Shown: one piece after another, positions 50,286-60,718 of the stretch
Layout of the letters: every line of letters begins with the position of its first letter
Position numbering within the stretch: the first letter of the stretch is position 1
Assembly (NCBI RefSeq): GCF_947507565.1
Contig: NC_089191.1
Location: forward strand, 186,001 to 250,000
Direction: 5' to 3'
DNA length: 64,000 nucleotides
Source: Oscarella lobularis
Taxonomy: Eukaryota; Porifera; Homoscleromorpha; Homosclerophorida; Oscarellidae
Notes under the pieces: model-generated
The model's database searches: none
What the model saw: only the letters and a program-made list of their open reading frames with translations
Told to the model about the DNA's origin: nothing
Position numbers and translations under genes: made by a program

Positions 50286-53200
50286 ATGACGACGATGGAC
50301 ACCTCAGCCATGCAAAGGATAATCCGACGTGAATTCGGCGTCAACATCTCCCGCAAGCAAGCCGAAGCACTGGAAATAAATCGAGTAAGCGGCACACGCG
50401 CGCCGAAAGAAGAGGGGTCCTTTCTAACCGAAATCTCAGCGAATTGTCGCCATTCGCGCGACTCTCGATCGCCTCCGAGGAAACCTCGTCGCGAACTACT
50501 ACGTATCGAACGCAACGGCAATCGTTCACAGTCGAGACGAAGTCGAAAAAGGGATTTTCACGATCACGTGTACGATTTCTCGTTTTTTTAGTTCGAACCG
50601 CGATCATCGTCACGCCTGCGAAAGCGTCACGCGGAAAAAAGCGAGACGATCGTCGCGACGGCGCCGATTCGCCGTCGCGCGGACGCCGAATCGACGCAAA
50701 GCGAAGCGAAACGATCCAAAGTCTCGCAAGAACAAAAAATCGAACCAAATCGCCCAAAAGAAGGCAACAAAAAAATTTTTGACGTCATAAATAGTAAAAT
50801 TTTTTCATTTTTTATAGTGGGATCGAAGCTGTACGTTCGAAAGCGAGTTATCATTGGTAATACGTCGAAGTGAGTTTTTGTTGGAATAGTCAACCACGCC
50901 CACGTAAATTCTTAGTTTAGATTCATTTCGCCTGAGGACAGGGCCGTGGGAGACGAGTCAACGCACAAATGGATGGTTTATGTGCGTGGAACCGCCGAGG
51001 TTCGTCTCCTATGATATTTATTTATTGATTTATTTAATTTGGTGGTATAGGAGCCTTCTGTAAGGGACTTTGTCAATCGAGTCGTTTTCTTTCTTCATCC
51101 CAGCTATAAACCGAATGATTTGGTTACAGTCAGGTAAAAGGGCGGTTGCTATGACAAAAGCGACAATGTTGTATTATTTATTATTAGTCAGGATCCTTTT
51201 CATTTGACGAGACGAGGCTGGGGCGAATTTCCCGTACGAGTCCAACTCCACTTGCGCGACGGAAAAACCGTCGACGTCATACACAACCTCAAGGCAAAAA
51301 TAAAACCAACAAAAAATACATTATTAATCTATTTTAATTAGCTCGACAAGACGTTCTCCGGCCTTCAAACGCGAGGAGCTGAAACGGTGAGAAAGAATCC
51401 AAAATTATTTATCTATGTATTTTCTTGTCTAGGTTGTCGATATAACGGTCGATTCGCTTAAGTTTTCAATCGACCAATCAGCTGCTTCCACGCACTCCCC
51501 CGCCGCCATCGTTCAGCAACAATCATCAGTACGTTTAATTGAAAATAAAGAAGATGACGTCAAGGAGGAGGAGGAAGAAAAAGATGATAAGAAGCGATTG
51601 AGAGTCTACGTGCCTTTGGGCGTTCAACGAGCAGCTGCAAGAGTTCTCTTCGATCATTGCTACGTCTCTGGAAACGTCGTTTCGCTGGCTCCGTTTATAC
51701 CTTGGGAGAAAGAGGATAAGAATAGGAGTGAGCAGGGATTTGACGTTGGAATCAATTTAAGAGTATCGTCACGGCTCTTCGCACGTCAAAGTCGAGATCC
51801 TGGAACAATGTAAGTTATGTATGAAGTACCTCAGGTCTCTAATACATACTCTCATAGGATTATACCCGTTGCTGAGCCGTTTGCGTCGCCTGAGCTTTGT
51901 CTAAAAGCGTGCATTCACGCTTTTCCTCTAATTCACAATGGTACCAAGTCATGGTCACATTTTTGTTCTGAATTTCTCCTTAGGCGATCCTTTGAAGTGT
52001 CAACCGTACGCCGCTCAAAGTCTTTCTGAATACGAATCGTGGCACGTGGGAAAGAGACGTGCTTCTGAGGTAAAATGACGAAGATTTAGATTATGTTTAT
52101 ATATGTGCTACTAGTGGAATCGAGCCAAGGTTCTTCGTCAAGTTGTCTCCAACGCGTTTCGTCATCGACCGCAAGAGAAACTTCCGTCGATTCGGCGGAT
52201 ACTTCGATGGTGCAGAACGAATGGGCACACTCCCAATACTGAAGGTAAATCAAGTAAAAAAGTCCCAAACATCTTGAGAATATATACATATATATCAGGG
52301 TTCTGCCCACGTGGGTCGGCATGGGTCAGCCCCGACCCTCACTCGCCTATCGCCGACCCATACACTACTAAAACGTTATGCCGTTTGCCTTCTCCCTATG
52401 CCTTTTGCCTTCTCCCTTTGACTTTTGCCTTCTCCCTTTGCCTTTTGCCTTCTCCCTTTGCCTTTTGCCTTCTCCCTTTTGCCTTTTGCTTTCTCCCTTT
52501 TGCCTTTTGCCTTCTCCCTTTTGCCTTTTGCCTTCTCCCTATGCCTTTTGCCTTCTCCCTTTGCCTTTTGCCTTCTCCCTTTTGCCTTTTGCCTTCTCCC
52601 TTTTGCCTTTTGCTTTCTCCCTTTGCCTTTTGCCTTCTCCCTTTTGCCTTTTGCCTTCTCCCTTTGCCTTTTGCCTTCTCCCTTTGCCTTTTGCCTTCTC
52701 CCTTTTGCCTTTTGCCTTCTCCCTTTGCCTTTTGCCTTCTCCCTTTTGCCTTTTGCCTTCTCCCTTTTGCCTTTTGCTTTCTCCCTTTTGCCTTTTGCCT
52801 TCTCCCTTTTGCCTTTTGCCTTCTCCCTATGCCTTTGCCTTCTTCCCTTTCGAACGTTCAAGACAATTTTTAAAATGGTTTTAAATATGGTCCATGACAG
52901 TTTTGAAAATGGTCCAAGACAATTTTGCCTTAGACGATTCATAAAAGTGTCTTGGACAATTTTCCAGACCTTCTTCTCACACTGAAAAAATTCTCGGCAG
53001 AACCCTGTATATATATATATATGCATGGGCATATGTGGTTCTAGTCTTCTTCCCTTGTCTATCTTTTTAGCTGCTGATTCTTGTCACGGACTCCTCGTTT
53101 GTACTGTGTGCGGATATCAACTTTTTAGAGATGAAGTTAAGGTGAAACTCAGCAGATGTACCTGGGTATTTTGAGTTTACATCGTCTTCCAGTACAACGG

Positions 53201-53892
53201 CATGCATGAGGACTGTGCCAGCCGTTGGATCATACGAAACGCTGTACGTGTTAGTAGCCATTCGACTGTCGACGAAGCGCTACGAAAAAATTTATCGCAA
53301 TCAGGTAAACAAAATGATTTTTCTATTTCTTTCGGTCTGATCGTTCTGTTAGCATTGACTCGTTTGCGAGGCGAAGATTCGTATCCCGTAGTCGATGTAG
53401 TGGGCGAGGAAGAACGAGTTTTACCCTCGTCTACTGATCAACGTTCACTGGCATCTGTGGAGTCATTGAGTCCATTAAACCGCTGGATTTACACGTCACT
53501 GAAAGAGGTAAATGCTAAAGGGGGGAGAGACTTCAATAGTCAATATGCCTATTGATATCAGATTGGAATATTTATTGATTCTGGCGTGGAGGAAGTTATT
53601 TTAACGGTAAGACTTATTTATGGTGGAAAATCATTTCCAATTAATTAAACGACTCCTTTTTATTGAGGCGTGTCGCTGTTTTATTGAAGACGTTTTGACG
53701 AGCTCAATAGAGCAGGCATGTCTGTCAAATCACGAGCAGAGGCAAGTGAAAGATCTAGTCTAAGCTCATAGAAAGTGACTCTCTTCACGTAGGACTCCCC
53801 ACCTCATTACAGTGGCCCACATCTATCAAGCACTCATAACAAATCCGCGACTAACCCTATTGACAAACATGGGACTAGGAACAGAGCAATAA
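50286..53892 (+). CDS. YEATS2: YEATS2-like ATAC-complex subunit
   Basis: The N-terminus ([20 protein letters not shown]) leads to [22 protein letters not shown], matching the YEATS2 helix that ends in VANYY. A basic Ser/Arg-rich exon follows, then the YEATS domain: [70 protein letters not shown] and [20 protein letters not shown]. The GWGEFP aromatic cage binds acylated lysine in histone tails. A C-terminal histone-fold-like segment ([33 protein letters not shown]) ends [11 protein letters not shown] at 53892. YEATS2 is a nuclear scaffold and reader in the ATAC acetyltransferase complex. An intron at about 52245-53070 carries a transposon. Confidence 0.88.
52296..53007. mobile_element. Short-TIR non-autonomous DNA element in a YEATS2 intron
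   Basis: Ends are inverted copies: CAGGGTTCTGCC at 52296-52307 and GGCAGAACCCTG at 52996-53007. Both are flanked by TA-rich sequence, so a duplication such as TATATATA cannot be measured exactly. The size is about 712 bases. Inside is an imperfect palindrome (GGGTCGG...CCGACCC) near 52312-52355, a minisatellite of about 470 bases and a segment with ATTTT-rich subrepeats. There is no transposase. The CAGGGTT end and a probable 8-base target duplication suggest a hAT-type MITE, at low certainty. Confidence 0.7.
52378..52850 (+). repeat. Pyrimidine-rich minisatellite (CTCCCTTTTGCCTTTTGCCT units)
   Basis: About 470 bases of units near 20-22 bases, variants of CTCCC-TTTGCC-TTTTGCC-TT, with an occasional ATGCC or GACTT. 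Purine-free except for G of TGCC. It is open in several frames, giving false lysine-rich and leucine-rich reading frames of up to 218 codons. It lies inside the element at 52296-53007. Confidence 0.95.
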
Positions 53893-53911
53893 TAGAAGTA
53901 TTTATTTTTTT

Positions 53912-53974
53912 AAAGGGGCTTAGCCCCTTTTGTCTATTCGTCTCGCGTGATTCCAATTCGAAGATCACGCGAGA
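53912..53974. other. Two hairpins just after the YEATS2 stop
   Basis: AAAGGGGCTTAGCCCCTTTT at 53912-53931 is a perfect short hairpin. A second, TCTCGCGTGAT at 53941-53951 pairs with ATCACGCGAGA at 53964-53974 (11-base stem, 12-base loop). They sit in the gap between YEATS2 and the next gene. Their role, if any, is unknown. Confidence 0.6.
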
Positions 53975-54123
53975 CCGTTTCTAGGATAATAAACATGAGT
54001 CGAACCGAGGGCTTCTCCCTACCTCGAATACCGTACATTTCCTCGTCGCGCGAGAGCCTGAATTCCTCCTAAACGCCTTCTCCCTAGAGCGTCCCACTCC
54101 AAACTCGTCGACCCGTCGAAAAC

Positions 54124-57100
54124 ATGGACAGCCAATCCGCGTTCGAGATCAACCCACACTCGCTCTCACTCCGAGCCCGCTTACTATACGTCCTATTTGT
54201 ACGACAAAGAAAAAACGATTACATAATATATAATCCTTCTCTCTTTTTTTTCCTTTTCTCTTGAGGTGTTGTCCTCGACAAGACGTTCCTGATTACGTTC
54301 TTCGCGATGCGCCGACGTTCGATGAGACGTTCGATAAAGTGGGAGCCGGTTTCGGATTGCCGCGACTTGAGTCGGCTAAAGTCGATAGGCCGTTGACGAG
54401 TTTTGAATACGATAGTCTTCATGATCCGCACGTGCGGCATCTCTACATGAAGAATGGGAATTTGAGACGAAATTTAATCAGTAGGGGATTGGTGAGATGT
54501 GATTTGATTTTTTTCGTTGGGAATAATAATAATGATGTTTGGGTTGCTAGGTGACTGCTGAGCTCAAAGTTGTCGGGTCCGAAAGAGGTAGGATATGACG
54601 TCAGTTTTCTTATACAAACAGCAGAATTTCTACGTAGAATTTCGCGAACACGTGAGAGCGCACGAAATGTTCGAAAGGAAAGAAATTATCGAAAGAGTAT
54701 GTCTCTAAAGATCATTAATTAATTATATAATCTCTATGTTTTCATTGCCTTAGCTATTGGACGAGAAAGAGCGAGATCGCATGAAAAGAATGACGGTTAT
54801 TTTGGCGACGTGATGACGTGACTCATCAAGGACTTATTTATTTAGACTCCCAAGTCGACTAACCGCCTTCCCGTGCGAATTCAAACGGGGCTTGAGAGAG
54901 CCGAAAAGCGACGGCGACTGGCCGAAGAGCGGCTCGCGCGATTGGCGAGGGAGAAAAATAGGAAAGAGGAAGTAAGACAAAGAATAGCTATATAGATTCA
55001 GTATAATGATAAATTGTTTGGTATAGAATCTACAGCATCGAAGAGCGTTGCAAAGCGACGCCGATAAACGAGCGCGCATGGAGCGAATTCGCGCGATGAA
55101 ACTAGAGGAAGAGAGGAAGCAGCGAATGGCGAGGCAATTCGAAAAGGAGGAATTCAATAGGAAATACGACAGCAAATTCAAAGGGGTATAAGTGTCTCAG
55201 AGAGCAATTGTTCACAGCAGTCCAATTGCACTTCAGGTTCCTCATGGTTCGGAGATCGCCGCTTGGCACAGAGAGGCGGAAATCCTCGAGCACAGGCAAC
55301 AAAATAAACCTCAGTCTTCCAGCGAGTTTATAACATATACATAGAATCCAAGTACGGAATTATCTCGGCTGGAAAGGGAGGAGGAGAACGAAAAGCGCCG
55401 AAGATTATGTCCTCGTAAAGTCATGCCTAGTGAGAGAGCTTACATTGGAGTTGTTTTTTTTTTTTTTCTTTTAGCCGTGCTCAGAAAGCGAAGGCGAGGA
55501 GGAGGAGGAGGAGGAGGAGGAGAGCGCGGAAACGGAGCCACAAGTCATCGTCGAGGAAGTTCGTCAAGAGGTATTAGAGCTCTTTAGTTCTTCGGTGTTT
55601 TAGTTGATTTTTTTTAAGGCGAAGGAGGTCGAGAACTTGGCTCTGAATTTGGACGAATTGGAAAAGGAATTGCAGGCAGTCGAGGAAGAAGAGACAAAGA
55701 AAGAAACGGAAGAGGAGGCGGTGGTGGAGACAGCAGAAAAAGAAACAGTTCTCCAACCGGATCCGACGAATGATTTGCTGCAGAAAATCGCCCTTGAAGC
55801 CTTTTCTAGGTTGGCTAAAAATTCGATAGTTAATGATATAAAATAGGGGGACATTGCTAGGGCTGATCTTGATGACGATGGTCGTCTGTCTCACCAAGAA
55901 TTTACCAACGTAAAATCAAGATTCTGACATCATCATATCCCGTCTTGAAATTCTTATCTATTAGGTTCTCCAAGAGCTTAACTTTGAATTGGACGAACAC
56001 GAAATCGGAGATCTATTACTGGAGGCAAATCCACAAGGGAGCGAGACAATCGATTACGTTTCCTCACTTCCCCGTTTGCGTGCCATGCTAGTGGATCTCT
56101 ATCAGAAACGAGGCGACAACGAGAAAGTCAGAAATTATACATAGATTGCATATATTGTATATTTTGTTTAGACTGAAGGCGACACGTTGTGGATTCCCCT
56201 CTATTTATCTTCATCCAAAAGCTACGTATTTTTCGAGAAAACTTCTGGACAAATCACGGCTGCAGTGCCGCCAGAATGGGCTCCCAAAATTCGGGTAGGA
56301 GTCGTAGAAATTCTCTTTTGGACTCTAGGTGACACTGCCTTCCTAAAGGACGATCTCTTTGTTGATACAATGATGGATATATTTACGTCTGGTGATCTAA
56401 ACCAAGACGGATACATCGATCGAGATGAATTCTACCAGGTAAGGAAAAAACCCACGCTCACTATTTAACCTGTACCAATTTATTGGTTGTTTTTTTTTCT
56501 AGCTTCTGCAGTCGCCTGACGTCGGTCTCGCCTATTTCAGTCAATCCCAGGCCGACGATCTCTTCACTTTTTTTAATGCAAATACAAGGGATGGTCATAT
56601 GACCTTCGAAGAATTTCTTCCTCTCGCTCGAACGATGATTCAATTGATCTATCAGAATTCAGACCCGAGTCCTTATCCGTGGGTCGAACTGGACAGTCCC
56701 AAAGCGGGGGGCCTCTTCTGGTTCAATAAATTCACGTCCGAAGTGTCGATGTATCCGCCGAGCGCACGTGACGTGAGTGTGGTAAGAAAGCAGAACCTTT
56801 TAGCAACGATAATAACAATAACTTTAGCAGGAAAATGAAGCCGTGGACGAGCCCGCCACTCCGCTATCGCCAGTGAGAGAACAACGTTCTCTCTTACCTC
56901 CTATACAAGAAGCTCCAAGTGATCGAGGTAATGAGATAATTCTGATATATATATATGGGGATATGAAGTCTGTTTTTTAGATACTTTATCGGGGAGTGTG
57001 GGCGATGTGGAACTGGTTGCCGCCGCTGCCGCCAAATCGTCGTCGGCTCATCCGTCTCTGAGCGTCGAGGAGAGACCTTCGTCGCCGTTGCCGCCGCCTG

Positions 57101-58053
57101 CGACGCCCGAGGTGAATAATCGGCCCGTTGACGTTTCGCTGTCGCGGAGTCGAGGCGAGAAGGCGCGCAGTCCCGAGCGCAGGCGGAGGAGACGGAGGAG
57201 GAAGAGAACGGAGGCTGGGGATCATGAGGAGAGGCGACGTCGGCGGAGGAGACACCACAGTCGAAGGGAATCGGAGAGGGGGAGAGATTCGGAACGGGCC
57301 GAAGAGTACGATGCATCATATTAGACATACACTGTATTTAAAATACTTATTCAGGGAAGAGGAGATTCAGAAGACTGATGATGGAGATGCTGTCGAAGCT
57401 CCGACTTCTGAAAAGGAAGAAAAGGAAGAAGTCTTTCAGGAGGAGAAAGAAAAGTGCGTAGACACAAAAGAATCGGTACAGGGCCTGAGGCTTTATGTTT
57501 TATAGAGACGAAGAAAAAGAAGAAGGGCATTTGGTTGACACGGCGCCGATAGAAAAGTAACTAGAGTTCTTGGGAGCGTTCCGTCTAAACTCTAGCTCAC
57601 TTTAGAGACGAAGAAGACGAACCACCTTTGAAAAAAGACGACGAGTCTACTCTAAAAGAAATTGAACCAATAGAAGAGTAAGCACCCAAATGCTATTTGA
57701 ATAGTTTGATAAGGGTTTTGTGTAGGGAAGCGAATAAAGACGAAGAAATCGTCACTAAACGTGCCGAAGAACATCGTTCTTCTCCTGAAGAGTCTGACGT
57801 CATCGTTGTCCAGAGCGACGTCGAGGAGTCGCCGGAAAAGAATTTGGCCGACGACGAAAAAATCAGCCTCGGCGTGACGTCATCATTGAGTTTGTCCAAG
57901 CCAAGACCGAGCAGTGCAGCAAAGCCGCCGCCGTCATCGCGGCACTCAAGAACGTCATTGAGTTCGACGAGCGGCAGAAGAGTCCCGGAAGAACGACCAC
58001 CAATCACGGACGAAGAAAAGATTGAATCGAGGAGAAATTCCGTGGCGAATTAA
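54124..58053 (+). CDS. EF-hand, coiled-coil protein (possible ciliary/flagellar protein)
   Basis: About 18 exons. The start is uncertain; the best-supported early exon begins near 54267 (PDYVLRDAPTFDETF, SFEYDSLHDPHVRHLYMKN). Charged coiled-coil exons follow (LERAEKRRRLAEERLARLAR; MERIRAMKLEEERKQRMARQ), an acidic run, then EF-hand-like loops DLDDDGRLSHQEF (near 55860) and DLNQDGYIDRDEF (near 56400). Next is PYPWVELDSPKAGGLFWFNK, then many short E/K-rich exons, ending in a Ser-rich tail. The DSLHDPHxRxY N-terminus, coiled coil and EF-hand pairs resemble uncharacterised proteins of ciliated eukaryotes, but I cannot name the gene. Both EF loops keep D at 1, 3 and 5 and E at 12, so calcium binding is plausible. 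Confidence 0.7.
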
Positions 58054-58175
58054 CGTACGTAAAGTAAGCAACGTGTTTGATTTATTGTACTCGAACAATC
58101 TCCCCCCGGGGGGGCCCCTCCCCCCTTACGAGAAACAAAGACTCTGAGTCTACTTCAGTTATACGTATTCATTAA
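58054..58175. other. Short gap with a C6G7 palindrome between convergent genes
   Basis: TCCCCCCGGGGGGGCCCC followed by a C-rich run near 58100 is self-complementary. It lies between the stops of the EF-hand gene and RPA2. Confidence 0.8.
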
Positions 58176-59434
58176 TTAACCGTCGGTAGCCTTGAAGTGA
58201 TCGTCATCAATTGTAGAATATATGTGACCTTCGTTGCTAAGAAACTCGATCACCTGACTAAAAGACAAAGAGCAAGCAATAGACAGTCCATATATATTAT
58301 ATGTAGTATTTACCGAACTTGATGGGTAGTCAGGGACTTTGCTCTGGCTTTAGAACTCAGTTCTTCCATGCTAATTCCGGCCTCTTCGGGGCAATGCAAA
58401 ATCCACTCATAGATCTAATAGTCATGTGATTATTAATTAACGTATACGTATTGATTTCTAACCTCGTTCTGTGTGGAACTGAGTCCCATGTGGCTATGGG
58501 ACGCTTCCGTGTTCACCAAACCGGTTGCCAAGGATTTGCTCTAATTAATTAATTAAAAATAATTTATACTATGTTTTCATATACTTGTCCTCCCACTCCC
58601 TTGGTTATTGCCAAGTGAGTGTAGACGACATCCATGAGGTGATACGTAATTTCATTGAAATCGGTCACCGGGGCAATGCCAAACGCTATCATGCTCCTTT
58701 GGCCTTGAAACGATCTCAAATGCCCAGTAACTCGAACCATGACACCCTCACTAATTATTAATTATTTGATTAATTAATTAAAGAGGTCATCATACCGGCA
58801 TTCAGAGCGCTTGTCACCCTCTAAAGAACCGTCCTAAAAACGTTGACGTCACAATCAAAATTTCGGAATAATTAATTAATTAATTACGTCAACTTCAATC
58901 CATTTGCGAATGTTCAACGGTTCGGCTGTCTTGTCCCAAATTTTGTACATGATATTTGTACTAGATTCTTCGACGGATACGATTCGTCCAATCAAAGTCA
59001 CCTGACGTAAACGTCACGGATTAAATTACCAATCGCGTCGCGTCTCTTAGGATCACGTGCTTCTTTTCTCAATTCGAACCTGATGCACTTCTTTTCCGTT
59101 TATCGTGAAGCCGTCGCCGTCTTGGTCGGCGTTCACGAGCTGATGAACCGTCACAGACATCATCGACTGGCTTCGCGAGCCGGAACGCTGAGAAAAAGGT
59201 AATCGGGGCTCCCTTTCGGGGAAAAAAGGCGTTTGCGTGCCCTACTTTCGTATCCTGGGCCTGCGATCCGAATCCATGTCCTCCGCCGCTAGTGTCGTGC
59301 AGGAATCCGCCGCCTCCGCCCTAGGAATCGCGCGAAAGGGGGTTCGTTTCCTGTTTCTGGGCCCCTGTCCCGTCGCGTCACCTCGAAGTTTGATTCGGAG
59401 AATCCTGTTGGACACAATGAGCGTTTAGACGCAT
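58176..59434 (-). CDS. RPA2: Replication protein A 32-kDa subunit
   Basis: Minus-strand, about nine exons. Candidate start ATG 59434 ([18 protein letters not shown]), then a Gly-rich segment ([19 protein letters not shown]). The OB fold reads [53 protein letters not shown], and [20 protein letters not shown]. The winged helix at the C-terminus ends [25 protein letters not shown]. Human RPA2 has [37 protein letters not shown] and [20 protein letters not shown]. It is part of the single-strand DNA binding trimer in replication and repair. The exon 1 start is the least certain part. Confidence 0.92.
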
Positions 59435-59668
59435 TTCGCTGCAGCGTATTTTACCTCCTCGTCCCCACATTAGTATTTTTCTTCTTTCGGCGCCAAAAGT
59501 AGAGAGCGTACGCTACTAGGGACCTCACCCACGTCTTTTGCGCTCTCTCACGCGCTCAGCCCTCCGGCTAAGCCTCGCAAGGCTGGATCGTCGAGTGAGC
59601 GACGCAACGAAACGTAAGCCAAGCGCGAATGCATGCGATCGTTGTAACATCGTCTAATCTCTCATAGA

Positions 59669-60070
59669 TGGAGAACAGCTGTCGTGACGTCACCCCCACG
59701 TTTCAATTCGCGTCACGCGACCATCGTATTAGGTACTAATCGGTATTGATTTATGTATTCTTAATATTAATTTGATTCGTTAGGTTTATGTCACGTGTCA
59801 GTGATTAAAGAAGCCCAGCTGCTTGTGACGTCGACGTGCAAGGATGGAGGATGGGAAGTGGATGAAAGGAGGATTGGCCATAGCAAACATGGCCTGGCAC
59901 TACAGACGAGGCAGAAGATGGAGGTTTGTACCGTAGTACGGGCCCCTATGTGGAGTAGGCATACCCATAAGGGCGGAGAGCTCTTTGCCGCTATACATCA
60001 AGTGAATTGCACGTTTTGCCACTGTTCCCTCTCTGGGCCAGACGGAACATGTACATTGATCGCGACCTAG
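59669..60070 (+). CDS. Unrecognised small ORF divergent from RPA2
   Basis: ATG 59669 (MENSCRDVTPTFQFASRD), with a possible GT-AG intron at 59732-59782, continues as LCHVSVIKEAQLLVTSTCKD and ends near 60070. I recognise no family. The neighbourhood has several GACGTCAC and CACGTG sites that could serve as a two-way promoter with RPA2. It may equally be a non-coding transcript or chance. Confidence 0.25.
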
Positions 60071-60718
60071 GGGGTGGGAGGGAGGGTTTGGAGTGTGGCG
60101 CAGTGGCATCACAGCATGAAGCTTCTTCTTTTATATCACACTCGCATGTACGTCGTACAAAGAGTAATCGTTTTTGACCCAATGTGCATGTACACGTCCT
60201 CAATAGATAAATATCATCAAATTTTAATAATAAAAGCTTCTCAAAAAAATCGTAATGTTAAATGAAATCAAAAATAAAAACAAACATCAGTATTCTGATA
60301 TGTATGCGGCAGAGAGCCTAAGGGAACAAAACAAAAAGCGTAATGTAATGGACCATCTAGGTTGCATCCGTACTGCATAACTACGTTAGAATATAAACAT
60401 GTACGATAGGGGTCCTACCGCCTCTTAGATAGGGTATAGGGCGGCTGTCAGTAGGTAGGGCGTTTCCTAGTTTAGAGTTAGACTGAACTGACGTGCTTAT
60501 CTGGCAGCCGCCATCCCCCGTTTAGAGCCCGTTGACCACTTTGACAATGGATTTTGTGAGGTAATCTAGGTTTTGATTAGAATATAGGATAACTATCTAG
60601 GTCAATGGATTTTGAGGTAATCAAAATTTCACATTGCTTTGGTACCAACACATAAGATATCTACTTGAAAAAGGCTCAATCAGCTCAGCACACATTCTAC
60701 ATTAGTACAGTTAGCACG
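60071..60718. other. Intergenic, nothing convincing
   Basis: AT-rich sequence between the region right of RPA2 and the chitin synthase 3' end. A small inverted pair TACTGACAGCCGCC / GGCAGCCGCCATC near 60440-60515 is imperfect. No gene seen. Confidence 0.4.

Larger units (their letters stand above)
43640..51147. repeat. Tandem duplication: TTC13 3' end - Frizzled-like receptor - YEATS2 5' end
   Basis: Segment 43640-47094 is repeated as 47095-51147. The junction at 47094/47095 joins a YEATS2 intron (after GTAAAAGGGGGGTTG) to the middle of a TTC13 exon (ATTCCCAGC). TTC13 is intact on the left, YEATS2 on the right, and both have truncated copies in the middle. The extra length of the second unit is mainly a 554-base insertion. 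Confidence 0.93.

Noticed and set aside
52376-53032. Lysine-rich 218-codon frame (repeats of REKAKGK) and leucine-rich frames on the other strand
   Set aside because: All come from the pyrimidine-rich minisatellite in a YEATS2 intron; every frame is open by periodicity, not by coding.
53985-54015. tRNA-like B box (GGTTCGACTC on the minus strand)
   Set aside because: No matching T-arm pairing, A box or acceptor stem around it.
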